64,000 nt of DNA, taken from contig NC_092230.1 of the NCBI RefSeq assembly GCF_036320965.1, positions 50,951,282-51,015,281 on the forward strand. The letters run 5' to 3'. The notes below the pieces were generated by a model. The model was not told the origin of the DNA, did no database searches, and worked only from the letters and a program-made list of their open reading frames with translations. Made by a program: the position numbers and the translations under genes. Source of the stretch: Panulirus ornatus (Eukaryota > Arthropoda > Malacostraca > Decapoda > Palinuridae). This document shows positions 24,301 to 37,375 of the stretch, one piece after another (within the stretch, counting starts at the first letter, position 1; every line of letters begins with the position of its first letter).

Positions 24301-24808
24301 AGGAATAGAGTGCATTGGAATGATGTAGTATATTGGGGCCGATGTGCTGTCAATGGATTGAACCATGGAATGTGAAGCATCTGGGGTAAACCATGGAAAG
24401 TTCTGTTGGGCCTGGATGTGGAAAGGGAGCTGTGGTTTCGGTGCACTATACATGACAGCTAGACACTGAGTGTGAACGAATGTGGCCTTTTTTGTCTTTT
24501 CCTAGTGCTACCTCACTCACATGAGGAGTGATGGGGTTGTTATTTCATGTGTGGTGGGATGGCAACGGAAATGAATAAGGGCAGACAGTATGAATTATGT
24601 ACATGTGTATATATGAATATGTCTGTGTGTGTATATATGTATATGTATACATTGAGATATATAGATATATAGGTATGTATATGTGAGTGTGTGGACGTGT
24701 ATGCATATACATGTGTATGAGGGTGGGTTGGGTCATTCTTTCATCTGTTTCCTTGCGCTCCTTCACTAACGTGGGAGACAGCGACAAAGTATAAATAATA
24801 AATAAATA
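21348..24808 (+). mobile_element. LINE-A, near full-length old copy
   Basis: The copy has the 5' leader (atccctggggataggggag at 21349), endonuclease (21530-21928, LSETKLK, GAYAPGHEKK), linker, RT and C-terminal part, then the long 3' UTR with both hairpins and a (TAAA)-like tail. Several stops and indels (for example 21928, 22063, 22480, 22781, 23270, 23621, 23966) make it a pseudogene. It follows the previous element head-to-tail, separated by about 30 bp of AT-rich sequence. At 24809 its tail abuts the tail of the next, inverted copy. Confidence 0.93.
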
Positions 24809-26568
24809 TTTATTTTATTTATTATACTTTGTCGCTGTCTCCTGCATTAGCGAGGTAGTGCAAGGAAACAGACAAAAGAATGGCCCAACCCACCCACATA
24901 CACATGTTTATACATACACATCCACTCATTCACATATACATACCTATACATTTCGACGTATACCTATATAAATATACACAGACATATACACATATACACA
25001 TGTACACAATTCACACTTGCTCCCTTTATTCATTCCCATCGCCACCCCGCCACACATGAAATGACACCATCTCCCCCTACACGCACACATTAAAAGACAA
25101 CAAGTCCACATTCATTCACACTAAGTCTCTAGCTGTCGTGTATAATGCCCTGAAACCACAGCTCCATTTCCACATCCAGGACCTACAAAACTTTCCGTGG
25201 TTTACTCCAGACACTACACATGCTCTGGTTCAATCCATTGACAGCACGTCGACCCCGTTATACCACACTGTTCCAATTCACTCTCTTCCTTGCATGCTTT
25301 TCACCCTCCTGTATGTTCAGGCCCCGATCACTCGAAATCTTTTTCATTTCCTCCTTCCACCTCCAATTTGGTCTCCCACTTCTTCTTCCCTCCACCTCTG
25401 ACACATATATCTTCTTTATCAATCTTTTCTCCTTCATTCACTCCATGTGTCCAAACCATTTCAACATACCCTCCTCTGCTCTCTCAACCACATTCTTTTC
25501 ATTACCACACGTTTCTCTTAACCTTTCATTACTTACTCGATCAAACAACCTCACACCACATATTGTCCTCAAACATTTCATTTCCAACACATCCACTCTC
25601 TTCTGCACAACCTTATCTTGTAGCCCATGCCTCACAACCATATAGCATTGTTGGAACCACTATTCCTTCAAACATACCCGTTTTTACTCTCTGAGATAAC
25701 ATTCTCACCTTCCACACATTCTTCAACACTCCCAGAACCTTCACTCCCTCCCCACCCTGTGACTCACTTCCACTTCCATGGTTCCATTTGCTGCCAAGTC
25801 CACTTCCAGATTCACTTCCTCTAGTTTTTCTCCATTCAAACTTACCTTCCAATTTACTTGTCCCGTCCCTCAACCCTACTGAACCTAATAATCTTACTCT
25901 TATTCACATTTACTTTCAACTTTCTTCTCTCACACACCTTACCAAACTCAGTCACCAACTTCTGCAGTTTCTCACCCAAATCAGACACCAGTGCTGTATC
26001 ATCAGCGAAAAACAACCGACTCACCAAGCCCTCTCATCCACAACAGACTAAAAATATTTGCCCCTCTCTCCGAAACTCTTGCATTCACCTCCCTAACTAC
26101 CCCATCCTTCAACTAATAAAGTAACCAGGGAGACATCAGGTATCCCTGCCAGACCGACATTCACTGGGAACCAATCACTTTCCTCACTTCCTACTTGACA
26201 CTTGTCTTACATCCTTGGTAAAAACTTTTCACGGCTTCTAGCAACTTACCTCCCACACCAGATACTCTGAAAACCTTCCACAAAGCATCTCTATCAACTC
26301 TATCATATGCCTTCTCCAGATCCATAAATGCTACATACAAATAAATCTGTTTTTCTAGGTATTTCTCACATACATTCTTCAAAGCAAACACCTGATCCAC
26401 TCATCCTTTACCACTTCTGAAACCACACTGCTCTTCCCCAATCTGATGCTCTGTACATACCTTTACCCTCTCAATCAGTGCCCTCCCATATAATATCCCA
26501 GAAATACTCAACAAACTTATGCCTCTGTAATTTGAACACTCACCTTTATCCCCTTTGCTTTTAAACAA
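24809..26568 (-). mobile_element. LINE-A, inverted old copy, 5'-truncated
   Basis: On the - strand it ends with hairpin and tail at 24809-24870, has a long 3' UTR (to about 25215), C-terminal region, RT (with the FADD codons decayed, near 26000) and stops near the KSKGDKGECSNYRGIS block at 26568. About 60 bp are missing near 25795. It lies only 265 bp upstream of the host exon at 26834. Confidence 0.92.
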
Positions 26569-26833
26569 GGTATATGACGTATAACACAAATTTTGAATTA
26601 GTGTGATACCTAAACATAACTGTGATATAGTGAGGCTCTTCTGTACTCTTTTATTTTTCTTTTAGCCAAAGGATAATTTGGAAATATGTGAGTGTATGCA
26701 TTTTGTGGAAGATTAGAAGAAAGAAGAATCATTAGATGATTAGATTTAATGAATTAATTGTAACAAATTTAATTTCACAAAAACTGAAACTTTACCACAA
26801 CACATTTATTATTGATTTTTTTCATCCGTGCAG

Positions 26834-27029
26834 AGATTTACGAGCAGCTTTAGAAGTAGCTGTCAATAGTGTACTGGAATTACTTAGGAGCTACACATGT
26901 GCTGACAGTGACTACACCAGTGAATCTGAGGAAATGGCCATCATGGCTGGTAATGAGGAAGTAACAGTTGCTGTACGCAAACATCTTGCACCTGCACTCA
27001 GAGACCTTATTCAGCACGGACTAATGCCA
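26834..27029 (+). CDS. RUNDC1: RUNDC1-like gene, exon with first part of RUN domain
   Basis: The exon (196 nt) has an acceptor ttcatccgtgcag and a donor CCA|gtatgt. It begins with the last base of a split glycine codon, then reads DLRAALEVAVNSVLELL, an acidic CADSDYTSESEEMAIMAGN stretch, and EEVTVAVRKHLAPALRDLIQ followed by HGLMP, ending in phase 0. Known RUN domains begin with such a helical block, and the LAPALRDLIQHGL motif is like the start of the C-terminal RUN domain of RUNDC1 proteins. The function of RUNDC1 is poorly defined; it has been linked to regulation of p53 in human cells. The ORF extended to 26736 and to the TGA at 27036 by intron sequence is not part of the protein. Confidence 0.82.
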
Positions 27030-27499
27030 GTATGTTGAAATTTGTTGTTCATAAACCTTATTAAAGCTTTTTGCTTTGCTGTAACTAGCATTTACTGGTA
27101 AACATAGATCCGTGAATTCACTCTTTCCTTTGTTATTCTAACCCCCTGCTGCACCAGGCCATCCTAATATGGGCCACAGAAATGACCTATTTCTAAACTT
27201 GCACCACAGAGGTCATAGTTAGAATTCTTTATGTTAGCCAAGCTCTTCTTAGGTAGCCTACATAGTGTAGATCTTGAATAGTGATTGGATTCGGATCTCT
27301 GTCTTTATTACTATGTGCAATAGCCATTGATTGATTAAAGTATTCAGAACACTGTCTCATATACCACAGATTTTTTTTTATAGGTATGGAGTATGTAAAT
27401 GAGTTTGCGTGATAATACTTAAAGTTATTTGTTTTTAATGATAGATGATGAAAAGCAGATGTTTTGAAGTTATGAGATATTAATAGAATATAGTTGGTG
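27030..27499. other. Intron start, no feature recognised
   Basis: The first part of the 36.2-kb intron is AT-rich with no readable repeat or RNA gene. Confidence 0.5.
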
Positions 27500-27685
27500 G
27501 GAGCCTCTAGAAACACTGCTAGGGTTGCCCTCTGCCAGTGGCCTGTTAAGGGGGAGGCATTGAAGGCTTAAAAGCAGCACTGGAATTTACCAGTTATGGA
27601 TACTTTTGCTGTGGCCACCCCCTTGAGAGAATCCCTGAAGGGACTGGGCCTCAGAGATATAGATAGATAGACAGATAGATCAATG
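27500..27685 (+). repeat. Possible short interspersed repeat with (GATA)n tail
   Basis: A GC-richer block (tagggttgccctctgccagt ... gaagggactgggcctcagag) ends in gatatagatagatagacagatagat, a microsatellite-like tail as seen in some SINEs. No clear RNA polymerase III box is visible, and it occurs only once in the window, so the call is tentative. Confidence 0.35.
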
Positions 27686-27879
27686 ACAGACTTTAGAGAG
27701 CTTTCCATTTTCTTGAAACAGAGGATGGAGAGGTAAGAATACTGCACATACATCTCCTGCTTGTCTTGATAATGTTGTCACTTTAAAAACATGAGCTTGA
27801 GAGGAAGCCTAATGAGGATCTTCCCTCAAAGATACAGACTTGAATGTCTATGTATATATTGTATGTGCTGCATTTTGGT

Positions 27880-28410
27880 TAAAAAAAAACATGAATGTTT
27901 TAGCATTGAGCAAAACTTGGTAGGGGAAGTGGATAGAATGGGTTAGGAATGCTGAGGAGTAAAATCTAAAATGACTGAATGGACAAGAGTAAATGAAGGA
28001 ATAGCACTTTTGAGGAATAAGGAGCTGGGACTGGGTTGAAAAATGTTTGGAAGTAAGTTCATGATTGATGAAGGTTAGAATGAAAGTAGACAGCAGAATG
28101 TGGGTGGTTGTTAGTGTCTATCCACCTGGTAGAGAAGTAAGTGAAGAAGAGAGGGGTGTATTTTAGGACGAGCTAACTATGTGTTTTTGGAAGTTTTGAT
28201 GAAAGGGATTGAGTTTTGGGGCAGGCTGTCTGAATGCAAAGATGGGTGAAGTGGGAATGAAGGGTATGATTGAGGGACATGGGATCCTGGAGTAAACAAA
28301 AATGGGAAAAGCTTGTCATACTGTTTACCAAGAGAGCTGTGGTGATTAGAAATATGTGATTTGAAAAGAATTATTATTGCTTAAAAAAGTACCAGAAAAG
28401 TGGGGTCCGT
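27880..28410 (+). pseudogene. LINE-B-like endonuclease remnant
   Basis: Broken frames show NVLALSK, RMWVVVSVYPPGREVSEEE and CLNAKMGEVGMKGMIEGHG. These are the LSET, GAYAPG and DLNAKV stations of an APE-type LINE endonuclease. The sequence is too diverged to be LINE-A, and stops occur in every frame. Confidence 0.6.
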
Positions 28411-28986
28411 TAGGTGTCATAATGAACAGTACAATCCCTGTTGTTTGGACACTGTTGTGTTGGTAGGGTTGATTAGCCTCAGTAAGCAATGGTGCTGCAA
28501 CTGCTTATAATCATGTTAGTCATGGTAGTTTATAATTGCAGTTATTCTTCAGCATACATATTATAGTCTGGCCAGTATGAAAGTAGTATGATCACCCTAC
28601 GTAGCATATCTGATGCTCTATGTGAAATGCAGTATCAACGACTGGGTAGTTGTCATGTTGGTACTGAACCCAAACATTGTTCATATGTACTGTATAGTAA
28701 GTGAACAGTATATCTTAATGTTTTAGTTTGTAATATATGAGACACCCAGGATAATGAAACAGTGCAGGATATTTCAGTAATATAGTGTAGTAACAGTGCC
28801 ATTGATTATTGAATATGATAACTTTTACAGTCACATTCCTGTATGCTTCAGCAGCGGAAATATGCTTTTGTATCATTAGGATGGTTTGATGTGTTTCAGT
28901 TAAAGTGTCTAGTGCTTCACTAGATGTTTAACACTTCTTCAGAGTTGATTCGAGACTGTTGTTTCATGATCATGTCATTTGCCATG
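28411..28986. other. Intron stretch before the mariner remnant
   Basis: It is AT-rich sequence without a readable coding remnant. It may contain the left end of the transposon that follows, but I could not identify an inverted repeat. Confidence 0.4.
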
Positions 28987-30355
28987 ATGGCAACACAGAG
29001 TATGCTTGGAGTGATTATTGCCCTTTACAATAAGGGTTATAGCAAGGCAGAAATTGTGAGGTGTATTGGCATGTCCTACCATACTGTGGCATTGTAGATA
29101 CTTCAGTATGAAGACACTTGTGGCACAGACAACTAGGTTGTACTGGTCTCCCTTATGCAATCTGTGATTGATCAACCACTAATTGCGATGACCAATACCG
29201 TGGTTTATGATGAAGCCTTCAAACTGTCTGTAACAAACACCACAGCATAGGGGTGCATAGGCAGAGACCTGCATTGAAATGCAAGCTCACCAACATAAAT
29301 ATAAAGCAGAGGATAGTGTATGTGCCAGAGTATACGAACCAACTGGTTTGCTTCTGGGAGCAGGTTGTTTCCTGTGATGAGAAAACATTCTCTACTGATG
29401 CCTCTACAGTAGCAGGTTAGGTTTATTGACAGCCAAGCAGTAAGTATCTGTCAAACACAGCCTGTGTCTTCTACCAATATTGATTGCTACTGTAATGAAA
29501 AATGATGGAACGTGGCTATTAAAGATGATAGGCCTATACTACCCTTTCAGTGTGATATATTATGTTGTCAGTACGATATCATGTCTTTCATTGTCATAAT
29601 ATGAATTGCTGTGGCAGTTTCAACTCTTGCATTATCATAATCTAACAGGGTTATGTATACTTCTCTCTTTAAGACTAATATTTTATTTATTTTTACTACT
29701 TTATGCTAATTTGATATTTCTACAACATCCATCTTTAGTCATCAGGTTTTAGTTTACCCAAACATTATGGAGTTTGCTATTTTATAGTTATTCAACTTTT
29801 GTTCCACTTTTGTTCCTTGATCGAATACAGTTGCTGACCACTTTATAAGTTTTTGATTTCGGATTCGATACCCATCATGTTGTGGGTACTGGGAAAAGTG
29901 GACATGTCACTGCAGGGTTGTTTGCGTGGATGCACAAAGATGTTAGGGAGAGCACAGATGTGGACCCAGGTCATTTCATGGGGAAAAGTATGTTGAAGCA
30001 TTGTAGATAATTTTATGCTCTGTGAAGCCAATGGTCTACCCTCAGCCAGAGCCATTTTACTTCTTCTTTGACAACAGCCCCATCCACACTTATCAGACTG
30101 TTAAAGCATAGTTTGAGCAACACCCAGGAATCACAGTATTGTCACACCCACCCAAATCCTATGAGTTGATCTCTGTCAAACTTAATTAGACTGTCATGAA
30201 TAGAGAGTTCCTGCACATCTGCCATTATAGCTGCACTGTCATCATACGTAATGCCTTGCAGGTATGGGAACACCATCATAGTCCAGAGGGACAACAGCTG
30301 ACATCAGAGTTGGTGGCATACATACCTGAACACTTGATCAATGTTCTGGACTCAT
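28987..30355 (+). pseudogene. Tc1/mariner-type transposase, decayed
   Basis: Starting at ATG 28987, a helix-turn-helix segment reads VIIALYNKGYSKAEIVRCIGMSYHTVAL, followed by a stop. Further pieces are IVYVPEYTNQLVCFWEQVVSCDEKTFSTDAS (about 29310-29405, DEKTFS containing the first or second catalytic Asp) and FYFFFDNSPIHTYQ (about 30055-30095, the DNSPIHT station). HPGITVLSHPPKSYE and VWEHHHSPEGQQLTSELVAY follow near 30120-30320. The order and motifs fit a Tc1/mariner-superfamily transposase. Frameshifts, stops and a poorly matching middle (29560-29850) show that it is dead. It lies in the host intron, on the host gene's strand. Confidence 0.75.
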
Positions 30356-30422
30356 AAGGTGGTTATAGCATATATTGATGTAATAATCATGAGATGCCAT
30401 TACTCTTTACTTTACCTATTAT

Positions 30423-30432
30423 TATATTACCA
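30423..30432. repeat. Probable target-site duplication, left copy
   Basis: The 10 bp tatattacca recur at 33055-33064, just after the tail of the LINE-A copy between them. Confidence 0.6.
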
Positions 30433-33054
30433 TGTTGGGGTGAAGAGAGTGGTGAGAGTAAGAGAGCTTGGGAAGGAGACGTGTGTGAGGAACTACCAGG
30501 AGAGACTGATTACAGAATGGAAGAAGGTGAGAGCAAAGGAGGTAAGGGGAGTGGGGGAGGAATGGGATGTATTTAGGGAAGCAGTGATGGCTTGCGCAAA
30601 AGATGCTTGTGGCATTAGAAGCGTGGGAGGTGGGTTGATTAGAAAGGGTAGCGAGTGGTGGGATGAAGAAGTAAGATTATTAGTGAAAGAGAAGAGAGAT
30701 GCATTTGGACGATTTTTGCAGGGAAAAAATGCAAATGAGTGGGAGATGTATAAAAGAAAGAGGCAGGAGGTCAAAAGAAAAGTGCAAGAGGTGAAAAAGA
30801 GGGCAAATGAGAGTTGGGTGAGAGAGTATCATTAAATTTTAGGGAGAATAAAAAGATTTTTGGAAGGAGGTAAATAAAGTGCGTAAGACAAGGGAGCAAA
30901 TGGGAACTTCAGTGAGGGGGGCTAATGGGGAGGTGATAACAAGTAGTGGTGATGTGAGAAGGAGATGGAGTGAGTATTTTGAAGGTTTGTTGAATGTGTT
31001 TGATGATAGAGTGGCAGATATAGGGTGTTTTGGTCGAGGTGGTGTGCAAAGTGAGAGGGTTAGGGAAAATGATTTGGTAAACAGAGAAGAGGTAGTAAAA
31101 GCTTTGCGGAAGATGAAAGCTGGCAAGGCAGCAGGTTTGGATGGTATTGCAGTGGAATTTATTAAAAAAGGGGGTGACTGTATTGTTGACTGGTTGGTAA
31201 GGTTGTTTAATGTATATATGATTCATGGTGAGGTGCCCGAGGATTGGCGGAATGCTTGCATAGTGCCAATGTACAAAGGCAAAGGGGATAAGAGTGAGTG
31301 CTCAAATTACAGAGGTATAAGTTTGCTGAGTATTCCTGGTAAATCATATGGGAGGGTATTGTTTGAGAGGATGAAGGCATGTACAGAGCATCTGGTAGGG
31401 GAAGAGCAGTGTGGTTTCAGAAGTGGTAGAGGATGTGTGGATCAGGTGTTTGCTTTGAAGAATGTATGTGAGAAATACTTAGAAAAGCAAATGGATTTGT
31501 ATGTAGCATTTATGGATCTGGAGAAGGCATATGATAGGGTTGATAGAGATGCTCTGTGGAAGGTATTAAGAATATATGGTGTGGGAGGCAACTGTTAGAA
31601 GCAGTGAAAAGTTTTTATCGAGGATGTAAGGCATGTGTATGTGTAGGAAGGGAGGAAAGTGATTGGTTCTCAGTGAATGTAGGTTTGCGGCAGGGGTGTG
31701 TGATGTCTCCATGGTTGTTTAATTTGTTTATGGATGGGGTTGTTAGGGAGGTGAATGCAAGAGTTTTGGAAAGAGGGGCAAGTATGCAGTCTGTTGTGGA
31801 TGACAGACCTTGTGAAGTGAGTCGGTTGTTGTTTGCTGATGATACAGCGCTGGTGGCTGATTCATGTGAGAAACTGCAGAAGCTGGTGACTGAGTTTGGT
31901 AAAGTGTGTGAAAGAAGAAAGTTAAGAGTAAACGTAAACAAGAGCAAGGTTATTAGGTACAGTAGGGTTGAGGGTCAAGTCAATTGGGAGATAAGTTTGA
32001 ATGGAGAGAAACTGGAGGAAGTGAAGTGTTTTAGATATCTGGGAGTGGATCTGGCAGTGGATGGAACCATGGAAGCGGAAGTGAATCATAGGGTGGGGGA
32101 GGGGGCGAAAATTCTGGGAGCCTTGAAGAATGTTTGGAAGTCGAGAACATTATCTCGGAAAGCAAAAATGGGTATGTTTGAAGGAATAGTGGTTCCAACA
32201 ATGTTGTATGGTTGCGAGGCGTGGGCTATGGATAGAGTTGTGTGCAGGAGCATGGATGTGCTGGAAATGAGATGTTTGAGGACAATATGTGGTGTGAGGT
32301 GGTTTGATCGAGTAAGTAATGTAAGGGTGAGAGAGATGTGTGGAAATAAAAAGAGTATGGTTGAGAGAGCAGAAGAAGGTGTTTTGAAATGGTTTGGTCA
32401 CATGGAGAGAATGAGTGAGGAAAGATTGACCAAGAGGATATATGTGTGAGGGGTGGAGGGAATGAGGAGAAGTGGGAGACCATATTGGAGGTGGAAAGAT
32501 GGAGTGAAAAAGATTTTGAGTGATCAGGGCCTGAACATGCAGGAGGGTAAAAGGAGGGCAAGGAATAGAGTGAATTGGAACGATGTGGTATATCGGGGTC
32601 GACGTGCTGTCAATGGATTGAACCAGGGCATGTGAAGCATCTGGGGTAAACCATGGATAGTTCTGTGGGGCATGGATGTGGAAAGGGAGCTGTGGTTTCA
32701 GTGCATTATTACATGACAGCTAGAGATTGAGTGTGAACAAATGTGGCCTTTGTTGTCTTTTCCTAGAGCTACCCCGCACACATGAGGGGGGAAGGGGTTG
32801 TTATTCCATGTGTGGTGAGGTGGCGATGGGAATAAATAAAGGCAAACAGTATGAATTATGTACATGTGTATATATGTGTATGTCTGTGTGTGTATATATA
32901 TGAGTACATTGAGATGTATAGGTATGTATATTTGCGTGTGTGGACGTGTATGTATATACATGTGTATGTGGGTGGGTTGGGCCATTTCTTTCGTCTGTTT
33001 CCTTGCGCTACCTTGCTAACGCAGGAGACAGCGACAAAGCAAAATAAAAAAATA
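30433..33054 (+). mobile_element. LINE-A, 5'-truncated, frameshifted
   Basis: It starts in the linker (VGVKRVVRVRELGKETC). Frames 30341-30835 and 30879-31598 are separated by a 1-bp loss (SWGERV to SWVREY) and further loss near 30853. Frame 31556-32449 resumes after an indel in the motif A-B interval, and a stop follows RIYV at 32447. RT motifs A, B and FADD are all readable. The 3' UTR is long, with the hairpin and A-rich tail at 33000-33054. Confidence 0.93.
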
Positions 33055-33064
33055 TATATTACCA

Positions 33065-33800
33065 CCTTGGTATCTGATAGATGTATCAGTAACAAATGCT
33101 ACTTATGGGTACAGTCAACATGTGCATTCTTAAGGATACAGTCAACATATACATTTACTCCTTGTTGATGTTGTGCAAAGGAACATTAAAGGATTACCAT
33201 GCATATATTTTTATTGCATGTGTCTAACATTGATAATGTCTTTACATATAATACAACCACACAGATTATATTCATATGGAAAATGTTAAAGACACCCAGC
33301 AGGAAATGTCATGTATACTACATGGCAACCATTGTGGCATGCGTTGCTATTGCCTTGACACATGGTCATTTACCATTTCCCAGAAACTTGCGTCCAGTGT
33401 GTGTTATTGTCATGAGCATTATTTTTCGGATTTTTTTTTGAGCGATTGTACATAAGTATATGTGTACCTACCTACAAGTATCTTTGATGAGATTTTTCTG
33501 TGATGGCAGGGCTTATGCATAGTGCTTACCACATAATAGTTTGTTGGATATTGTCTCCCCTAGCCATCGCTCCTTCAGTCATCATTTATGTTGCTTTTGG
33601 TATAATGCAGTATTCTTTGGAAGCTACTCACCTGGCATGATTTTCTATTCAAGACTCATTTAGTAATGTTTTCATTCACAAGTCTCATCTTTTGAATGTT
33701 TCTGAAGCCATTTTTTGTATATTTCTTGGTTCTCCTGGAATTCCATTTGATAAGTGTCCTCGCTTCCTCACTGGGACTTCATATGTATTATTATTATTAT
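33065..33800. other. Intron stretch, no gene recognised
   Basis: This is apparently unique AT-rich sequence between two LINE-A copies. It ends in a short (TTA)n run that immediately precedes a LINE-A head. I see no coding remnant in it. Confidence 0.45.
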
Positions 33801-36680
33801 ATTTGTCCCTGGAGATAGGGGAGAAAGAAAATCTTCCCACACATTACCCGTGTAAAGATCATGAGAGGCACGTGTTTTGTGAGCAGCTGAGTGAGTGTGT
33901 TAGCAGTTTTGATGCATGAGACCGGGTTGTAGTGATGGGTGATTTATTGCAAAGGTGAGTAATGTGGCAGTTGAGGGTATAATTGGTGTACATAGGGTGT
34001 TCAGTGTTGTAAATGGAAATGGTGAAGAGCTTGTAGATTTGTGTGTTGAAAAAGGACTGGTGACTGGGAATACCTGGTTTAAAAAGAGAGATATACATAA
34101 GCATATATATGTAAGTAGGAGAGATGGCCAGAGAGCATTATTGGATTACGTGTTAATTGATAGGTGCGTGAAAGAGAGACTTTTAGATGTTAATGTGCTG
34201 AGAGGGCCAACTGGAGGGATGTATGCTCATTATCTTGTGGAGGTGAAAGTATGTAGAGGTTTTCAGAAAAGAAGAGAGAATGTTGGGATGATGAGAGTGG
34301 TGAGAGTAAGTGAGCTTGGAAAGAAGACTTGTGTGAGGAAGTACCAGGAGAGATTGAGTGCAAAATGAAAAAAGGTGAGAGCAAATGACGTAAGGGGAGT
34401 GGAGGAGGAATAGGATGTATTTAGAGGAGCAGTGATGTCTTGCACAAAAGATGCCTGTGGCATGAGAAAGGTGAGGGGTGAGCAGATTAGAAAGCATAGT
34501 GAGTGGTGGGATGAAGAAATAATATTGTTAGTGAAAGAGAAGAGAGAGGCATTTGGACAATTTTTTGCAAGGAAACAGTGCAGATGACTGGGAGATGTAT
34601 AAAAGAATGAGGCAAGAGGTCAATGGAGAGGTGCAAGAGGTGAAAAAGAGGGCAAATGAGAGTTGGGGTGAGAGAATATCATTAATTTTAGGGAAAATAA
34701 AAAGATGTTTTGGAAGGAGGTAATATTAGTGCGTAAGACAAGAGAACAAAGTGTAACATTGGTGAAGGGCGCCAATGGGGAGGTAATAACAAGTAGTGGT
34801 GAAGTGAGAGGGAGATGGAGTGAGTATTTTAAAGGTTTGTTGAATGTTTGATGATAAAGTGGCAGATATACGGTGTTTTGGTCGAGGTGGTGTGCAAAGT
34901 GAGAGGGTCAGGGAGAATGATTTGGTAAACAGAGAAGAGGTAGTGAAAGCTTTGCGGAAGATGAAAGCTGGCAAGGCAGCAGGTTTGGATGGTATTGCAG
35001 TGGAATTTATATAAAAATGGGATGACTGTGTTGTTGACTGGTTGGTGAGGATATTCATTGCATGTATGGTTCATGGTGAAGTGCCTGAGGATTGGTGGAA
35101 TGCATGCATTATGCCATTGTACAAAGGCAAAGGGGATTAAGGTGAGTGTTCAAATTACAGAGGTATAAGTTTGTTGAGTATTCCTGGGAAATTATATGGG
35201 AGGATGTTGATTGAGAGGGTGAAGGCATGTACAGAGCATCAGGTTGGGGAAGAGCAGTTTGGTTTCAGAAGTGGTAGAGAATTTGTGGATCAGGTGTTTG
35301 CTTTGAAGAATATAAGTGAGAAATACTTACAAAAACAGAGGGATTTGTATGTAGCATTTATGGATCTGGAGAAGACATATGATAGAATTGATAGAGATGC
35401 TCTGTGGAAGGTATTAAAAGTATATGATGTGGGAGGTAAGTTGCGAGAAGCAGTGGAAAGCTTATATTGGGGATGTAAGGCATGTGTATGAGTAGGAAGA
35501 GAGGAAAGTGATTGGTTCCCAGTGAATATTGGTTTGTGGCAGGGGTGCCTGATGTCTCCATGGTTGTTTAACTTGTTTATGGATGGGGTTGTTAGGGAGG
35601 TGATTGAATGAGTTTTGGTGAGAGGGGCAAGTATGCATTCTGTTGTGGAAGAGAGGGCTTGGGATGTGAGTCAGTTGTGTGCTGGTGGCTGATTCGGTTG
35701 AGAAACTGCAGACATTGGTGACTGAGTTTGGTAAAGTTTGTGACAGAAGAAGGCTGGGAGTAAATGTGAATAAGAGGAAGGTGATTAGGTTCAGTAGGGT
35801 TGAGGGACAAGTTAACTGGGAGGTAAGTTTGAGTGGAGAAAAATTGGAGGAAGTGAAGTGTTTTAGATATCTGGGAGTGGATTTGGCAGCAGATGGAACC
35901 ATGGAAGTGGAAGTGAGTCACAGGGTGGGGAAGGGGGTGAAGGTTCTAAGAGCATTGAGGAATGTGTGGAAGGTGAGAACATTATCTCGGAGAGGAGAAT
36001 TGGGTATGTTTGAAGGAATAGTGGTTCCAACAATGTTATATGGTTTTGAGGCATGGGCTATGGATAGAGTTGTGCAGAGGAGGGTGGATGTGTGGAAATG
36101 TGATGTTTGAGGACAATATGTGGTATGAGGTGGTTTGATCAAGTAAGTAACAAAAGGGTAAGAGAGATGTGTGGTAATAAAAAGTGTGGTTGAGAGAGCA
36201 GAAGGGGGTGTATTGAAATGGTTTGGTCACATGGAGAGAATGAGTGAGGAAAGATTGACAATGAGGATGTATATGTCAGAGTTGGAGGGAGCGAGGAGAA
36301 GTATGAGACCAAATTGGAGATGGAAGGATGGAGTGAAAAAGATTTTGAGTGATTGGGGCCTGAATATACAGGAGGGTGAAAGGCGTGCAAGGAATAGAGT
36401 GAATTGGAACGATGTGGTATACCAGGGTCAACGTGGTGTCAATGGATTGAACTAGGGCATGTGAAGCGTCTGGGTTAAACCATGGAAATTTTATGGGGGC
36501 TGGATATGGAAAAGGAGCTGTGGTTTCAGTGCATTACACATGACAGCTAGAGTCTGAGTGTGAACGAATGTGGCCTTTGTTGTCTTTTCCTAGCATTACC
36601 TCACGCGCATGTAGGGGAGGGGGTGCCATTTCATGTATGACGGAGTGGTGGCGGGAACGGATGAAGGCAGCATGTATGAA
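33801..36680 (+). mobile_element. LINE-A, internally deleted copy
   Basis: A 50-bp piece of the 5' leader (tccctggagataggggagaa) is joined at about 33853 to the endonuclease interior (DHERHVFCEQLSECV), a deletion of several hundred bases. The copy then runs through the endonuclease end, linker, RT (motif A at about 35360; FADD region deleted at about 35680) and C-terminal part (36171-36455) into a partial long 3' UTR. Stops and indels are frequent. It meets an inverted LINE-A fragment at 36681 with no spacer. Confidence 0.9.
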
Positions 36681-37375
36681 TTTCCACACATCTCTCATCG
36701 TTTCATTACTTACTCGATCAAACCACCTCACACCACATATTGTTCTCAAACATCTCATTTCCTATACATCCACCTTCCTCCACACGATCCTAGCTATAGA
36801 ACACGCCTCGCAATCATATAACATTGTTGGAACCACTATTCCTTCAAACATACCCATTTTTGCTCTCTGAGATAGTGTTCTCGCCTTCCACACATTCTTC
36901 AATGCTTCCAGAACCTACGCCCCCTCCCCCTCCCTGACTCACTTCCACTTCCATGGTTCCATCCACTGCTGAATCCACTCCCAGATATCTAAAACACTTC
37001 ACTTCTCCAGTTTTTCTCTGTTCAAACTTACCTTTCAGTTTGCTTGTCCCTCAACCCGACTGAACCTAATAACCTTGCACTTATTCACATTTACTCTCAG
37101 GTTTCTTCTTTCACATACTTTACCAAACTCGGTCACCAACGTCTACAGTTTCTCACCCGAATCTGCCACCAGTGCACAACAACTGACTCGCTTCCCAAGC
37201 CCTCTTATCTACAACAGACTGCCCCTCTCTCCAAAACTCTTGCAATCACCTCCCTAACAACCCCATCCATAAGGAAGTTAAACAACCATGGAGACATCAG
37301 GCTTCCCTGCCGCTAACCAACATTCACTGGGAACCAATCACTTTCCTCTTCCTACTCGTACACGTGCCTTACATC
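36681..37375 (-). mobile_element. LINE-A fragment (internal, C-terminal to RT)
   Basis: On the - strand it covers C-terminal residues back to the RT segment around GRVRVGRGKVIGSQ. It lacks both ends and has a decayed FADD region (about 37175). It joins the next - strand copy within that copy's 3' UTR. Confidence 0.85.

Noticed and set aside
26736..27038. A 100-codon single-exon gene
   Set aside because: Only the middle (26834-27029) looks coding. The first 32 codons and the last one or two are intron read through the splice sites.
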